Of a stretch of 64,000 nt of DNA, positions 47,001 through 54,466 are shown piece after piece (position 1 is the first letter of the stretch; each line of letters begins with the position of its first letter). A program made the translations under genes and the position numbers. The DNA comes from Massilia sp. YIM B02769 (GTDB lineage: Bacteria; Pseudomonadota; Gammaproteobacteria; Burkholderiales; Burkholderiaceae_D). The notes under the pieces were generated by a model. That model saw only the letters and a list, made by a program, of their open reading frames with translations, did no database searches and was not told the origin of the DNA. The stretch spans positions 288,366 to 352,365 of the forward strand of contig NZ_JASNRC010000001.1 of NCBI RefSeq assembly GCF_030411995.1. Reading direction: 5' to 3'.

Positions 47001-48725
47001 GGCCTGGACGACGACCGCGTGACCGGCGACCAGTTGGCGCTGACTGCCCTTGGCGCAAGCTTCGGCGACAAGGACGTCGGCCATGCCAAGCTGGTCACCG
47101 TGTCGGGCCTGAGCCTGGCCGGCCAGGATGCCGGGAATTATGAGCTGAACGCGACGGTCGGTTCCACCACCGCCTCGATCACGCCACGCACCCTGCACGT
47201 CAGCGCCACCGGCATCGGCAAGGTCTACGACGGCGGCACCGCGGCCAGCGTGACGCTGGGCGACGACCGCGTCGGCGGCGACCTGCTGAGCGTCAGCAAG
47301 GGCGGCGCCGCCTTCCTCGACAAGAACGCCGGCACCGCCAAGGCGATCCTGGTGGACGGTATCGTAGTCGAGGGCCAGGACGCCCATAACTACGTGCTGG
47401 CTTCGACCAGCACCGGCGCCAGCGCCGACATCGCCCAGCGCACCCTGCACGTGAACGCCAGCGGCGTCGACAAGGTCTACGACGGTGGCCTGCTCGCCAG
47501 CGTGACCCTGGACGACGACCGCCTGGCCGGCGACCGGTTCGCCATCGCGCGCGACGCCAGCTTCGCCGACAAGAACGCCGGCGGCGCCAAGGCCGTCACG
47601 GTGGGCAACCTGTCGTTGTCGGGCCAGGATGCCGGCAACTATGCGCTGGCCGGCGGCACGCTGCACACCAGCGCGGCGATCACGCCGAAGGCCCTGGTGG
47701 CAAGCCTGAACGGCAGCGTCGGCAAGGTTTACGACGGCAATACCGGTATCGTGCTGGCGGCCGGTCAAACGGCACTGAACGGCTTCGCGGCGGGCGAGGG
47801 CGCGGCGGTCGGCGCGCTGGACGCCCATTTCGGCAGCGCCAACGTGCTGCAGGCAAACGGCGTGCAGGCCCTGCTGCCGGCAGGCGCGGTAAGCGCCGCC
47901 GACGGCACCCTGCTGTCCAACTACGTGCTGCCGGCTTCCGTCAGCGGCAACGCCAGCATCACGCCGAAGGCCCTGGCGGTGGTCGGCATGCACGCCAACG
48001 CCAAGGTCTACGACGGCACCACCACGGCCAGCCTGGCCAGCATCGGCGCCCTGGACGGCCTGGTGGCCGGCGAAAGCCTGCAGCTGAGCGGCCCGGCCAC
48101 CGGCCAGTTCGACAACCGCAACACCGGCAGCGGCAAGACGGTCACCGCCAGCGGCTACGCGATCGCCGATGGCGCGAACGGCCTGGCTTCGAACTATGCG
48201 CTGGCGAACAGCACCAGCGCAACGGACGGCGTGGTGACCCAGGCGACCCTGACCGTGAAGGCGAACGACGCCAAGCGCTCGGCCGGCCTGCCCAACCCGG
48301 CCTTCGGCTACAGCGTCAGCGGCCTGATGGCGGGCGACTCGCCGGCGATCCTGCCGCAGTTCACCACCGCCACCGAGGCCAACCTGCAGTCGGCGCCGGG
48401 CAGCTATGCGATCACCGTCAGCTCGCCGGCCACCCTGCAGAACTACAAGCTGGCCTATCTCGACGGCGTGCTGGACGTGACCGGCGCCGCGCCGGAACTG
48501 ATCCGCGCGATCCGCTCGGCCATCGCACCGGCGCTGCCGGTGGAAGTGGCGGGCGGCGCCAATGTCGCCAGGCAGGAGCAGCGCGAGCTGCCGCGCGTGG
48601 AAGCGGTGAATGCCCCAGCCGCGCCGGCCCCGGCCAGCGTCCCGCGCGTCGGCGCCACCTCCGTGACCCTGTCCGGCGGCACCGAAGTCTTTACCCGTAA
48701 CGGCGGCGTGCGCACCGCGCAATGA
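41010..48725 (+). CDS. Giant TpsA-type adhesin with FG-GAP-like and YDG repeats
   Basis: Surface or secreted protein of 2,571 aa. Extended signal peptide (ESPR) NRYYRLVWSHVHSCWVAVAE at residues 8-27, then a hydrophobic signal core LLVGGMVSGAALA. The TPS secretion domain lies at about 80-230 (NWQSFDIGANAGVRFVQPG; NGKVFLVNGSGVMFG). A glycine/serine-rich beta-helix runs to about 590. From about 605 to 970 are repeats of the type FGSAVALNAAGDRLAVGA, resembling FG-GAP/beta-propeller units. A MBG-like domain follows near 1228, then 13 YDG repeats (KTYDG, about 83 aa each) at about 1306-2410, and a C-terminal MBG domain (about 2410-2500). The next gene encodes its TpsB partner, overlapping by four bases. 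It is probably an adhesin. Confidence 0.9.
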   Translation: MHKHASTNRYYRLVWSHVHSCWVAVAEGARGRGKSASRKLTALLVGGMVSGAALAASPGPAGIAAPAPRALPAAPAANALPTGPQVAAGQASVTANGSQMTVHQGSDKAILNWQSFDIGANAGVRFVQPGSGSVALNRVLGNDPSRIYGQLQSNGKVFLVNGSGVMFGASARVDVGGLVASSLALPDGDFLAGRYTFSGSSEAGAVRNEGVIRTSNGGYVALLGPDVSNAGSIIAGKGSVALGAGEQIGVDLRGDGLITLRVDRGALQAIADNSGLLQADGGRVELNAKGADALARATVNNTGIVQARGLVADGGSIRMAGDGDLRAGTLDVSSSQGQGGQVAIEGDFVALDGAIDANGVRGGSVAVTAGTRLSAAAATSAAGRNGAGGDISYRSGGSVIESSSAAANANGLSAGGSIAVSGAGGVLSSASYSASSAQGKGGRIDVSGADVRLLGAQLDASGNTQGGLVRIGGAFQGGAVRADAPDLARFVTRWGQTAPIANAASTFVGDNTAIRVDATGRAGQGGTAVVWSDKQTTMLGSIDARGAGAAGTVEISSKDELRHVGLDKIALGSGGQLLLDPKNITIGGSGPATGDWTYQAVMGKGYAGGMGSDPGNLDVEDGFGTAVALNAAGDRMAVGAHYDDGAAGTATNSGAVHLFSFSGANFSGATLQGTIGAGYIGGKNLDVALPDGAEFGSAVALNADATRLAVGAPLDGSGAVRLFSFADTAFSTPTLTHTIGVDYGSANLQNAGAFGSAVALNAAGDRLAVGALGDTGNGACGACGAVYLYNNAISSPTFVKAIGAGYGANIALPLDAQFGTSVAFDGAGDKLAVGAYGVDDGSGAVYLFTDAYGATNRVATIGKGKDLDVALAPGEGFAAVALNSAGTRLAVGATGSGDTGSVRIIDFADNQFGSPYVSAVLGSGNTDGPGAAPGLETGESFGYAVALNGAGDRLVVGSPFSDGNLSDNGGYGTVRAFKLNMANVGFGKTPGASVTVTTAMLNAALDSGTSITLQANNDITLAAGNAIAMSDGSGNGNLTLQAGRSITLDSSINTGNANLTLVANETAANGVVNAYRDSGNAAITVAAGTSINAGSGQVRMTIANGAGKTNFGSGAISINGNVAAGSASIRNLGTSANSNVVIGATGAITGTGSGLIEVVASNGTFTNSAGATGINPGTGRYLVYSNNPNATTEGLSGYNKHYNQTYIGSAPGYAAGGNWFLYSIAPVLTVTAASASKTYNGSAALPAMGYSPVGFIDGDNGTVLTGSLGVTGLRKDAGTYAINAGTLDNSLGYTINFIGANLTINPRLLTATVSGVNKTYDGNNIASVTYGDDRIGGDSLAISGTARFSDKMAADGKTVSVTGMGLSGTDAGNYVLASNTGSTSASIFKRVLNASAIGLNKTYDGSTAANVVLDDDRLSGDVLALSAGSASFATKDAANGKTVTVTGIAVGGDDAANYSLASTSASTTANIDRRVLNASATGLDKTYDGSNAANVILNDDRVSGDVLSVTAGSASFADKAAGDNKAIAVAGIAIDGRDSGNYLLASNTAGTSATIHKRTLNVTAAGVDKTYDGNANATVNFGDNRVGGDVLALSGAASFGDKLAADGKTVTVTGIALAGQDSANYTLGSTDASTTANIAKRVLTVSAGGGNKTYDGSTAANVALSDNRVSGDVLSLGYTGASFATKDAGNGKTITVTGLAAGGGDAANYTLASNSASTTANIAKRVLNVGATGLDKTYDGSNAANVILGDDRVGGDILAVTASTASFADKAAGDNKTIAVTGIALDGQDSANYTLASNTAGTSANIGKRVLNATAVGVNKTYDGNANATVTFNDNRVAGDLLDISAGASFGDKLAADGKTVTVTGITLGGNDAANYTLAADSGSTSANIAKRVLTATATGANKIYDGNDLASVTLGDNRVTGDILSVSATSATFADKNAGDAKAITVSGLALDGLDSANYTLASATAGASANIAKRTLHASANALDKVYDGTTAVQFGLDDDRVTGDQLALTALGASFGDKDVGHAKLVTVSGLSLAGQDAGNYELNATVGSTTASITPRTLHVSATGIGKVYDGGTAASVTLGDDRVGGDLLSVSKGGAAFLDKNAGTAKAILVDGIVVEGQDAHNYVLASTSTGASADIAQRTLHVNASGVDKVYDGGLLASVTLDDDRLAGDRFAIARDASFADKNAGGAKAVTVGNLSLSGQDAGNYALAGGTLHTSAAITPKALVASLNGSVGKVYDGNTGIVLAAGQTALNGFAAGEGAAVGALDAHFGSANVLQANGVQALLPAGAVSAADGTLLSNYVLPASVSGNASITPKALAVVGMHANAKVYDGTTTASLASIGALDGLVAGESLQLSGPATGQFDNRNTGSGKTVTASGYAIADGANGLASNYALANSTSATDGVVTQATLTVKANDAKRSAGLPNPAFGYSVSGLMAGDSPAILPQFTTATEANLQSAPGSYAITVSSPATLQNYKLAYLDGVLDVTGAAPELIRAIRSAIAPALPVEVAGGANVARQEQRELPRVEAVNAPAAPAPASVPRVGATSVTLSGGTEVFTRNGGVRTAQ
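44928..48240 (+). repeat. YDG repeat array inside the adhesin gene
   Basis: Thirteen tandem coding repeats, eleven of about 249-252 bases (83-84 codons) and two longer. The protein signature is K(T/V)YDG-N/S-x-A and ends NYxLAS-x-(A/G)-ST-A-NI. Repeats 2-3-4 (45177-45929) and 5-6-7 (45930-46682) match as a triplet and are each exactly 753 bases long. Confidence 0.85.
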
Positions 48726-50506
48726 ACACCATGACCCTATTCGAAACCGGAGCGATCCCTGTGCCAACCCGCCCACATTCCTTGACCTTGCGCCCGCTGG
48801 CGCTGGCCGCACTCCTGCTGCCGGCCCTGGCCTGCGCCCAGACCGTGCAGCCGCCGCAGACGCCTGTGCCGGATGCCGGCCGCATCCTCGAATCGAACCG
48901 TCCGCCGGCGCTGATCGCGCCGCCCGGTCCGGCGCCGAAGGTGTTGCCGGACACCGCGCCGGTGCACGGCGCCACCCTGGCCGGCGACCAGCGCGTGCTG
49001 GTGCGCGGCTTCGTATTGAAGGGCGTGAGCGCGGTGCCGGAAACGGCCCTGCAAGCCTTGCTCCAGCCGTATACCGGGCGCGAGCTGAGCTTCGCCGAGC
49101 TGTCGGCCGCCGCCGCCGCCGTCTCCAATTACTACCGGGGCCAGGGCTACTTCCTGGCCTCGGCCACGCTGCCGGCCCAGGACCTGGGCGCCGGCCAGGT
49201 GACGATCCAGGTGCTGGAAGGGCGCGTCTCGAACGTCGAGCTGCGCCCGGACGCCAGCGTGCGCCTGGACGCCGCGCGTGCGCGCCGCTACCTCGACGCG
49301 CTGGTGCCGCCCGGCCAGCCGGTGCAGGAAGACAGCCTGGAACGCGCGCTGCTGCTGACCCAGGACCTGCCGGGCGTGCGCGCCCGCGCCGAACTCAGTC
49401 CGGGTGCGGCGCTGGGCGAAACCGCGGTCGCGGTCGACCTGAGCGAGGGTGACCTGGTCGACGCCAGCATCGGCCTGGACAACTCCTCGAACCGCTACAC
49501 CGGCCGCCTGCGCGCCACCGCCGGCATCAACTTCAACGACCCGAGCGGCAACGGCGACCAGGTCTCGCTGCTGGCATCGAGCACCGGCTCCGACTTCAAG
49601 TACGCGCGCGCCGGCTACGTGATCCCGGTCGGGTCGAGCGGCACGCGCCTCGGCATCTCGTATGCCGGCCTGCGCTACCACCTGGGCGAGGAATTCGAGG
49701 CGCTGGATGCGCGCGGCACGGCCAAGGTCGGCCAGGTGCTGGTGACCCATCCGCTGCTGCGCACGCGCCGCGCCAGCCTGCAGCTGCGCGTCGCCTACGA
49801 GGACAAGCGCTACGTGAACAGCGCCAGCGGCGCGGAGCTGAGCGACAAGCTGGTGCGCACCCTGCCGGTGGGCCTGGTGTTCGGCGCCCAGGACGCTTGG
49901 CAAGGCGGCGGCTACACCAGCGCCTCGCTCGACTTCACGCCGGGTCACCTCGACCTGTCGGGGAATGCCGCCAACGAGGCGGCCGATGCGGTGTCGGAGC
50001 GCAGCGCCGGCCGCTTCCTGCGCACCAACTACCTGCTCAGCCGCCAGCAGCGCCTGGCCGGCCCGGTCAGCCTGCTGGCCAGCATCAGCGGCCAGTTCGC
50101 CACCAGCAACCTGGAGTCGGGCGAGAAGATCTCGCTGGGCGGCCCGGGCCGCGTGCGCGCCTATGCCGCCGGCGAAGCCAGCGGCGACGAAGGCCATGTG
50201 GCCACCCTCGAAGCCCACTACGAGCTGGCGGCGGCGAACGCCGACCTGAGCGCCTTTGTCGACTATGGCCGCATCACGCTGAACCACAGCGTGTACCCGG
50301 CCGCGCTGGCGCTGGGCGGCGAGAACAACTATGCGCTCAAGGGCGCCGGCCTGGCCCTGAGCTGGCGTCCATGGACCGGCACCGTGGCCCAGTTCACGGT
50401 GGCGCGCAAGATCGGCAGCAACCCCGGCCTGAACGCGAATGGCCGCGACGTCGACGGCAGCAGTTCGCGCACGCGCGCCTGGTTCCAGCTCATGCATTAC
50501 TTCTGA
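48722..50506 (+). CDS. TpsB-type outer-membrane transporter (ShlB/FhaC/HecB family)
   Basis: Two-partner secretion transporter of 594 aa. A signal peptide lies near the N-terminus (LTLRPLALAALLLPALACAQ, about residues 20-39). A Pro-rich linker leads to the POTRA domains, with VLVRGFVLKGVSAVPETALQ (about 93-112) and GYFLASATLPAQDLGAGQVT. From about 240 the beta-barrel begins: VDASIGLDNSSNRYTGRLR. The conserved barrel motif is SLGGPGRVRAYAAGEASGDE (about 470-490), the VRGY-type element. The C-terminal residue is Phe, as for barrel proteins. It overlaps the adhesin stop by four bases, which couples their translation. A GTG start at 48761 is possible. Confidence 0.93.
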   Translation: MNTMTLFETGAIPVPTRPHSLTLRPLALAALLLPALACAQTVQPPQTPVPDAGRILESNRPPALIAPPGPAPKVLPDTAPVHGATLAGDQRVLVRGFVLKGVSAVPETALQALLQPYTGRELSFAELSAAAAAVSNYYRGQGYFLASATLPAQDLGAGQVTIQVLEGRVSNVELRPDASVRLDAARARRYLDALVPPGQPVQEDSLERALLLTQDLPGVRARAELSPGAALGETAVAVDLSEGDLVDASIGLDNSSNRYTGRLRATAGINFNDPSGNGDQVSLLASSTGSDFKYARAGYVIPVGSSGTRLGISYAGLRYHLGEEFEALDARGTAKVGQVLVTHPLLRTRRASLQLRVAYEDKRYVNSASGAELSDKLVRTLPVGLVFGAQDAWQGGGYTSASLDFTPGHLDLSGNAANEAADAVSERSAGRFLRTNYLLSRQQRLAGPVSLLASISGQFATSNLESGEKISLGGPGRVRAYAAGEASGDEGHVATLEAHYELAAANADLSAFVDYGRITLNHSVYPAALALGGENNYALKGAGLALSWRPWTGTVAQFTVARKIGSNPGLNANGRDVDGSSSRTRAWFQLMHYF

Positions 50507-50519
50507 TGCATTACTTCTG
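50492..50519 (+). repeat. Short tandem duplication at the end of tpsB
   Basis: The 14 bases ATGCATTACTTCTG occur twice in a row (50492-50505 and 50506-50519). The first copy encodes the terminal MHYF and its stop; the second lies in the 3' region. Confidence 0.85.
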
Positions 50520-50549
50520 ATAGGCGAGGCCTGACCTGCTCGCAGGCGC

Positions 50550-50577
50550 AAGCCCGGTCCGTGGACCGGGCTTTTTT
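50550..50577 (+). terminator. Terminator after tpsB
   Basis: AAGCCCGGTCC-GT-GGACCGGGCTT with T6, a long perfect stem on a two-base loop. It closes the adhesin/transporter transcript. Confidence 0.85.
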
Positions 50578-50711
50578 ATTCCCACCACGACTTCACGCGC
50601 CGGATTGCCGCATCCGTCGCCAAAATCCGCAGTCCGTCGCATCGATAAACACAGGCATGCGCGGCTGGGTTAGAGTTTCCGCACTCTTACTTTCCGAAAA
50701 AGGTGCCTGCC

Positions 50712-52382
50712 ATGCCGAAGCTGTCCGCCGTTTGCGTCGCCGTCCTCGTCCTGCTGGGCGCCCCTGCCGTTCATGCGCAGGAAGCGGCAAAGTCCGCCCA
50801 GGCCGCGCCCTCGCTGGAAGCGCGTCTCGACGCCCTTGTCGGCGCCAGCTACAAGCCGAACGAACCCGGCGCCACCGTCATCGTGGTCAAGGACGGCAAG
50901 ACCCTGCTGCGCAAGGCCTACGGCATCGCCGACACGAAGGGCATGAAGCCGATGGAGGCCGGCATGGTGCTGCGCCTCGGCTCGATCACCAAGCAGTTCA
51001 CGGCGGTGGGCATCCTGATGCTGGCGGAAGAAGGCAAGCTGGCGCTGACCGACGACATCACGCGCTTCTTCCCCGACTATCCGGCCAAGGGCAGGAAGAT
51101 CACGGTCGAGCACCTGCTGACCCATACCTCGGGCATCGCCAGCTACACCAGCCGTACCGACTATCCGCTGACCATGGGGCGCGACGTGACGCCGGCGCAG
51201 ATGATCGACTCCTTCAAGAACGACCCGCTCGATTTCGAGCCCGGCACGGCCTACCGCTACAACAACTCCGGCTACTTCCTGCTCGGCGCCATCATCGAAA
51301 AGGTGTCGGGCATGCCGTATGCAAAGTTCGTCGAACAGCGCATCTTCGTGCCGCTGGTGATGAAGGACACGGCCTATGAAGGCTACGAGCGCAGCAAGAC
51401 GGCGCATGCGGCCGGCCATACGCAGGGAGCGCAAGGCTACGAGCACAGCACGCCCCTGAGCATGAGCCAGCCGTATGCGGCCGGTTCGCTGGTCTCCTCG
51501 GTCGACGACCTGGCGCGCTGGGACGCCGCCGTTTCGCAGGGCAAGCTGCTGAAGCCGGCCAGCTGGAAGCGCGTCTTTACGCCCTATACGCTGGCCGACG
51601 GCAAGTCGACCGGCTATGGCTATGGCTGGCAGGTGGGCAGCTTGCAGGGCGTACCGGTGGTCTCGCATGGCGGCGGCATCAACGGCTTTTCCACCTACGC
51701 GCTGCGCCTGCCCGAACAAAAGGTGTTCGTCGCGGTGCTGAGCAATGCCGACGGCGGCGTGGCGAATCCGGGCGTGGTGGCCAGCAAGGCGGCGGCCCTC
51801 GCCATGGGCAAGCCCTTCCGCGAATTCCGGGAAATCGCGCTCGACGCGGCCACGCTCGACCGCTATGTCGGCGTCTACGAAGTGGAAAAGGGCATCACGC
51901 GCAGCTTCCGGCGCGAGGGAGAGGTGCTGGTCATGCAGCGCAGCGGCCGTTCGCCGATGCGACTGAAAGCCTTTTCGCCGAACGGTTTCTATCTACCGGA
52001 CGGGTACGACTGGTTCGAGTTCGTCCTCGACGACAAGGGCCGGGCCGCGAGCGTGAACCAGTACTTCGACGGCAAGGAGCTGAAGCAGCCGCGCATCGGC
52101 GACGCGCCGGCCGTACGCACGGCCGTGAAGATCGCCAACGAGGCCTACGACAAGCGCGTCGGCCGCTACCAGCTGGCGCCGGGCTTCATCCTCGAACTGA
52201 GCCGCGAGGGCGACCGTTACTATGCCCAGGCGACGGGGCAGGGCAAGCTCGAGATCTTCGCGGCCAGCGACACCGTGTTCTTCGCGCGTGCGGTCGATGC
52301 CGAGGTGCGCTTCGACGGCAGCGACAGCAGCCAGCTGGTGCTGCACCAGAACGGCCAGCAGATCAAGGCGCCGCGCCTGTAA
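50712..52382 (+). CDS. Exported serine hydrolase, beta-lactamase/PBP-like family
   Basis: Secreted or periplasmic protein of 556 aa in the class C beta-lactamase/S12 family. The signal peptide MPKLSAVCVAVLVLLGAPAV ends near HAQ (about residue 23). Catalytic motif SxxK is GSITKQFT at about 93-100; the YxN motif is YNNSGYFLLGA at about 183-193; HGGGINGFSTYAL (about 317-329) provides the HxG position. A C-terminal region of about 200 residues follows. It probably acts on peptidoglycan peptides or D-amino-acid substrates; true beta-lactamase activity is not implied. The ATG at 50712 is preferred to a GTG three codons earlier because AAAGG spacing is better. Confidence 0.9.
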   Translation: MPKLSAVCVAVLVLLGAPAVHAQEAAKSAQAAPSLEARLDALVGASYKPNEPGATVIVVKDGKTLLRKAYGIADTKGMKPMEAGMVLRLGSITKQFTAVGILMLAEEGKLALTDDITRFFPDYPAKGRKITVEHLLTHTSGIASYTSRTDYPLTMGRDVTPAQMIDSFKNDPLDFEPGTAYRYNNSGYFLLGAIIEKVSGMPYAKFVEQRIFVPLVMKDTAYEGYERSKTAHAAGHTQGAQGYEHSTPLSMSQPYAAGSLVSSVDDLARWDAAVSQGKLLKPASWKRVFTPYTLADGKSTGYGYGWQVGSLQGVPVVSHGGGINGFSTYALRLPEQKVFVAVLSNADGGVANPGVVASKAAALAMGKPFREFREIALDAATLDRYVGVYEVEKGITRSFRREGEVLVMQRSGRSPMRLKAFSPNGFYLPDGYDWFEFVLDDKGRAASVNQYFDGKELKQPRIGDAPAVRTAVKIANEAYDKRVGRYQLAPGFILELSREGDRYYAQATGQGKLEIFAASDTVFFARAVDAEVRFDGSDSSQLVLHQNGQQIKAPRL

Positions 52383-53004
52383 GCCGGGTTGACCTGGCGG
52401 CGAGCTTTGCCGCCACCTGCTCGCGGAAATACCCGCTCTGGACATAGCGGTACAGGTTGGCGCCGGGGCAGACTGTCTTGTCGGAGTGGTCGCGGTGGCT
52501 GGCGATGCGTTCGACCGGCACGTCGTACTTCGCCGCGAGGGTCGCCATCAGCGCCACCACGGCGTCGAGCTGGGCCTGGTTCGGCTCGACCTCCTCGAAA
52601 TTGCCGACCACTTCGATCAGGGCGTGGCCCTTGGGGTCGTACTCGGTGTTGGTGTCGCCGGCAAAGGCGATGTCGCGTGCGGCATAGGTGCGGCCTTCGA
52701 GATCGATCACGTAGTGGTAGGGGATGTCGAGCCAGCCCTTGGTGTTGCGCGACCAGGTTTGCAAATTACGCAGGTACTGGTGCACGTCGGTGCCGGGCTT
52801 GAAGGTCTCGCCCTGGTGGTGCAGGGTGATGTGGGTGATGGTGTGCCGGCGCGCGCGGCTGGCATCGGCCGGGGTGCCGCCCCATTGCGCCACCGGGACG
52901 ATGGTGGGCGCGGTGGCGGCAGGCGGTTTCACGGCGCAGCTGGCGCAGGCCAGGGCGATGGCGACGGCGGCGAGGGTGCGTTGGGCGTGGCGGCGAAGGG
53001 TCAT
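52363..53004 (-). CDS. N-acetylmuramoyl-L-alanine amidase / peptidoglycan recognition-like
   Basis: Envelope amidase of the Amidase_2/PGRP type, 213 aa from the chosen ATG. The N-terminus MTLRRHAQRTLAAVAIALAC is signal-like, and the second Cys gives a weak lipobox. The domain includes RRHTITHITLHHQGETFKPG (zinc His), WLDIPYHYVIDLEGRTYAAR, the catalytic Tyr/His area, and ERIASHRDHSDKTVCPGANLY near the C-terminus with further zinc ligands. Upstream methionines at 53061 and 53028 would add up to 19 residues and remain possible. It overlaps the convergent serine hydrolase by 20 bases. Both may act on cell-wall turnover. Confidence 0.85.
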   Translation of the reverse strand: MTLRRHAQRTLAAVAIALACASCAVKPPAATAPTIVPVAQWGGTPADASRARRHTITHITLHHQGETFKPGTDVHQYLRNLQTWSRNTKGWLDIPYHYVIDLEGRTYAARDIAFAGDTNTEYDPKGHALIEVVGNFEEVEPNQAQLDAVVALMATLAAKYDVPVERIASHRDHSDKTVCPGANLYRYVQSGYFREQVAAKLAARSTRLTGAAP

Positions 53005-53137
53005 GGATGGGCTCGCTGTGGAAAACATGCCATCTTTCCACAGGCCCGCGCGCTTGACCATCCCCCATGCAAGCGTGCTCGCAGCAGGGGATGCTTTCCT
53101 GTTAAGCTAGGGGCGATACCGCTACCATACCAACCCC

Positions 53138-53560
53138 ATGAGAACCATTGCCCAGATCCTCAAGGACAGCAAGACGATCGCCGTCGTCGGCCTGTCGAAC
53201 AAGCCCGAGCGCGCCAGTTTCGGCGTGGCCGAGTACCTGCAGCAGCAGGGCTACCGCATCATTCCCGTGAACCCAGCCTACGACGGCCAGGAAATCCTGG
53301 GCGAGCGCGTGTACGCCGACCTGCAGGCCGCCGCCGACGCGCTGGCGACGAGCGGCACCCGCATCGACATCGTCGACTGCTTCCGCAAGTCCGAAGACAT
53401 TCCGCCGCTGGCGCGCGACGCCATCGCCATCCGCGCCGGCTGCCTGTGGATGCAGCTCGAGATCGAGAACCAGGCCGCCGCCGACCTCGCGCGCGCCGCC
53501 GGCCTCGACGTGGTGATGAACCACTGCCTGAAAATCGAACACCGTTCGCTCAACGCCTAA
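53138..53560 (+). CDS. CoA-binding domain protein (YccU-like)
   Basis: Rossmann-fold protein of 140 aa with the CoA-binding domain. The N-terminus IAQILKDSKTIAVVGLSNKP (about 4-23) carries the dinucleotide-like glycine loop. RASFGVAEYLQQQGYRIIPV and NPAYDGQEILGERVYADLQA follow, then VDCFRKSEDIPPLARDAIAI and CLWMQLEIENQAAADLARAAG near the C-terminus, typical of the YccU group. The biological role is not established. Confidence 0.88.
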   Translation: MRTIAQILKDSKTIAVVGLSNKPERASFGVAEYLQQQGYRIIPVNPAYDGQEILGERVYADLQAAADALATSGTRIDIVDCFRKSEDIPPLARDAIAIRAGCLWMQLEIENQAAADLARAAGLDVVMNHCLKIEHRSLNA

Positions 53561-53567
53561 GCCCATC

Positions 53568-54158
53568 ATGCTGAAATCCATCCCGCTCTTCCTCGGCCTG
53601 GCCGCCGCTTCCCTGTCCGCCATGGCGCAGACGCCAGCCGCGCCCGCACGCGCCGCCGCGCCAGCCGCAAATGCCGCGCCTGCCTCCTGCCCGGCCCTGC
53701 TGCACCAGAACTTCAAGCGCCTGCAGGACGAAGCGCCCCAGGACCTGTGCCAGTACGCCGGCAAGGTGGTGCTGGTGGTGAACACCGCCAGCTACTGCGG
53801 CTACACCAAGCAGTACGAAGGCCTGGAAAAACTGAACGCGAAATATGCCGCGCGCGGCCTGGTGGTGCTGGGCTTCCCGTCGAACGACTTCAAGCAGGAA
53901 TCGGCGAACGCCAAGGAAATCGCCGACCTCTGCTACAACACCTATGGCGTGAAATTCCCGATGTTCGCCAGCACCGTGGTCAGCGGGCCGAACGCCAATC
54001 CGCTGCATGCGAGCCTGGCCAAGCTGACCGGCAAGGAACCGAAGTGGAACTTCACCAAGTACCTGATCGGGCGTGATGGGAAGGTGATCGAACACTTCCC
54101 GAGCAAGGTGGCGCCGGAAGATCCTGCGCTGGTGAGCAAGATCGAAGCGGCGCTTTGA
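53568..54158 (+). CDS. Glutathione peroxidase-like exported protein
   Basis: Thiol peroxidase of the glutathione peroxidase family, 196 aa, with a hydrophobic signal segment at the N-terminus (FLGLAAASLSAMAQ). The redox motif is NTASYCGYTKQYEGLEKL at about 71-88, with Cys where animal enzymes have selenocysteine. VLGFPSNDFKQES (the FPCNQF-like motif, here SN) and WNFTKYLIGRDGKVIEHFPS follow. The catalytic Trp is in KWNFTK. It reduces hydroperoxides, probably in the periplasm. It follows the CoA-binding gene after seven bases and may share its transcript. Confidence 0.88.
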   Translation: MLKSIPLFLGLAAASLSAMAQTPAAPARAAAPAANAAPASCPALLHQNFKRLQDEAPQDLCQYAGKVVLVVNTASYCGYTKQYEGLEKLNAKYAARGLVVLGFPSNDFKQESANAKEIADLCYNTYGVKFPMFASTVVSGPNANPLHASLAKLTGKEPKWNFTKYLIGRDGKVIEHFPSKVAPEDPALVSKIEAAL

Positions 54159-54205
54159 TATTGGCGATGCGGTGATTTCGTTACTGCAGTCGATAGCGTG
54201 ACATC

Positions 54206-54313
54206 CGTAGGGTGGGCGCCCCGTGCCCACGCGTGAAATGTGAACATTGTTGGCCTCTTTTTGCGTCAACACTATGCAAACTTCACGCGTGGGCTCGGGG
54301 CGCCCACCCTACG
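54206..54313. repeat. Composite inverted pair of GTGGGC repeats, about 104 bp
   Basis: TAGGGTGGGCGCCCCGTG from 54208 and its inverse ending CCCACCCTACGA at 54313, with CACGCGTGAAATGTGAACAT and GTTGGC inside. The interior is shared with the 30340 pair. The rest of 54159-54466 holds only the upstream region of the OmpW gene. Confidence 0.8.
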
Positions 54314-54466
54314 AACATTAACGTCATCGTCCAAGTGCACGTTATCCTTGTGCTCGCTTCATAAGCGACCACAACAATGTCGTTTTTGATTTGCATCAAC
54401 GATTTTGTTGCGACGCATCAATAGACTTAACTCATCGCACAACGACAACACGATGAGGTAAGAAAA

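Noticed and set aside
44928..48240. CRISPR-like array
   Set aside because: The repeats are long (about 250 bases), divergent and coding in one open frame, with no unique spacers.
42381..48812. Very long open frame on the strand opposite the adhesin
   Set aside because: It mirrors a GC-rich repetitive gene with strong codon periodicity, begins and ends without gene signals, and overlaps the much better supported TpsA reading frame.
50712..52382. Class C beta-lactamase resistance gene
   Set aside because: It has the SxxK and YxN motifs of the family but an extra C-terminal region and no AmpC-type context; family members include many peptidases and esterases.
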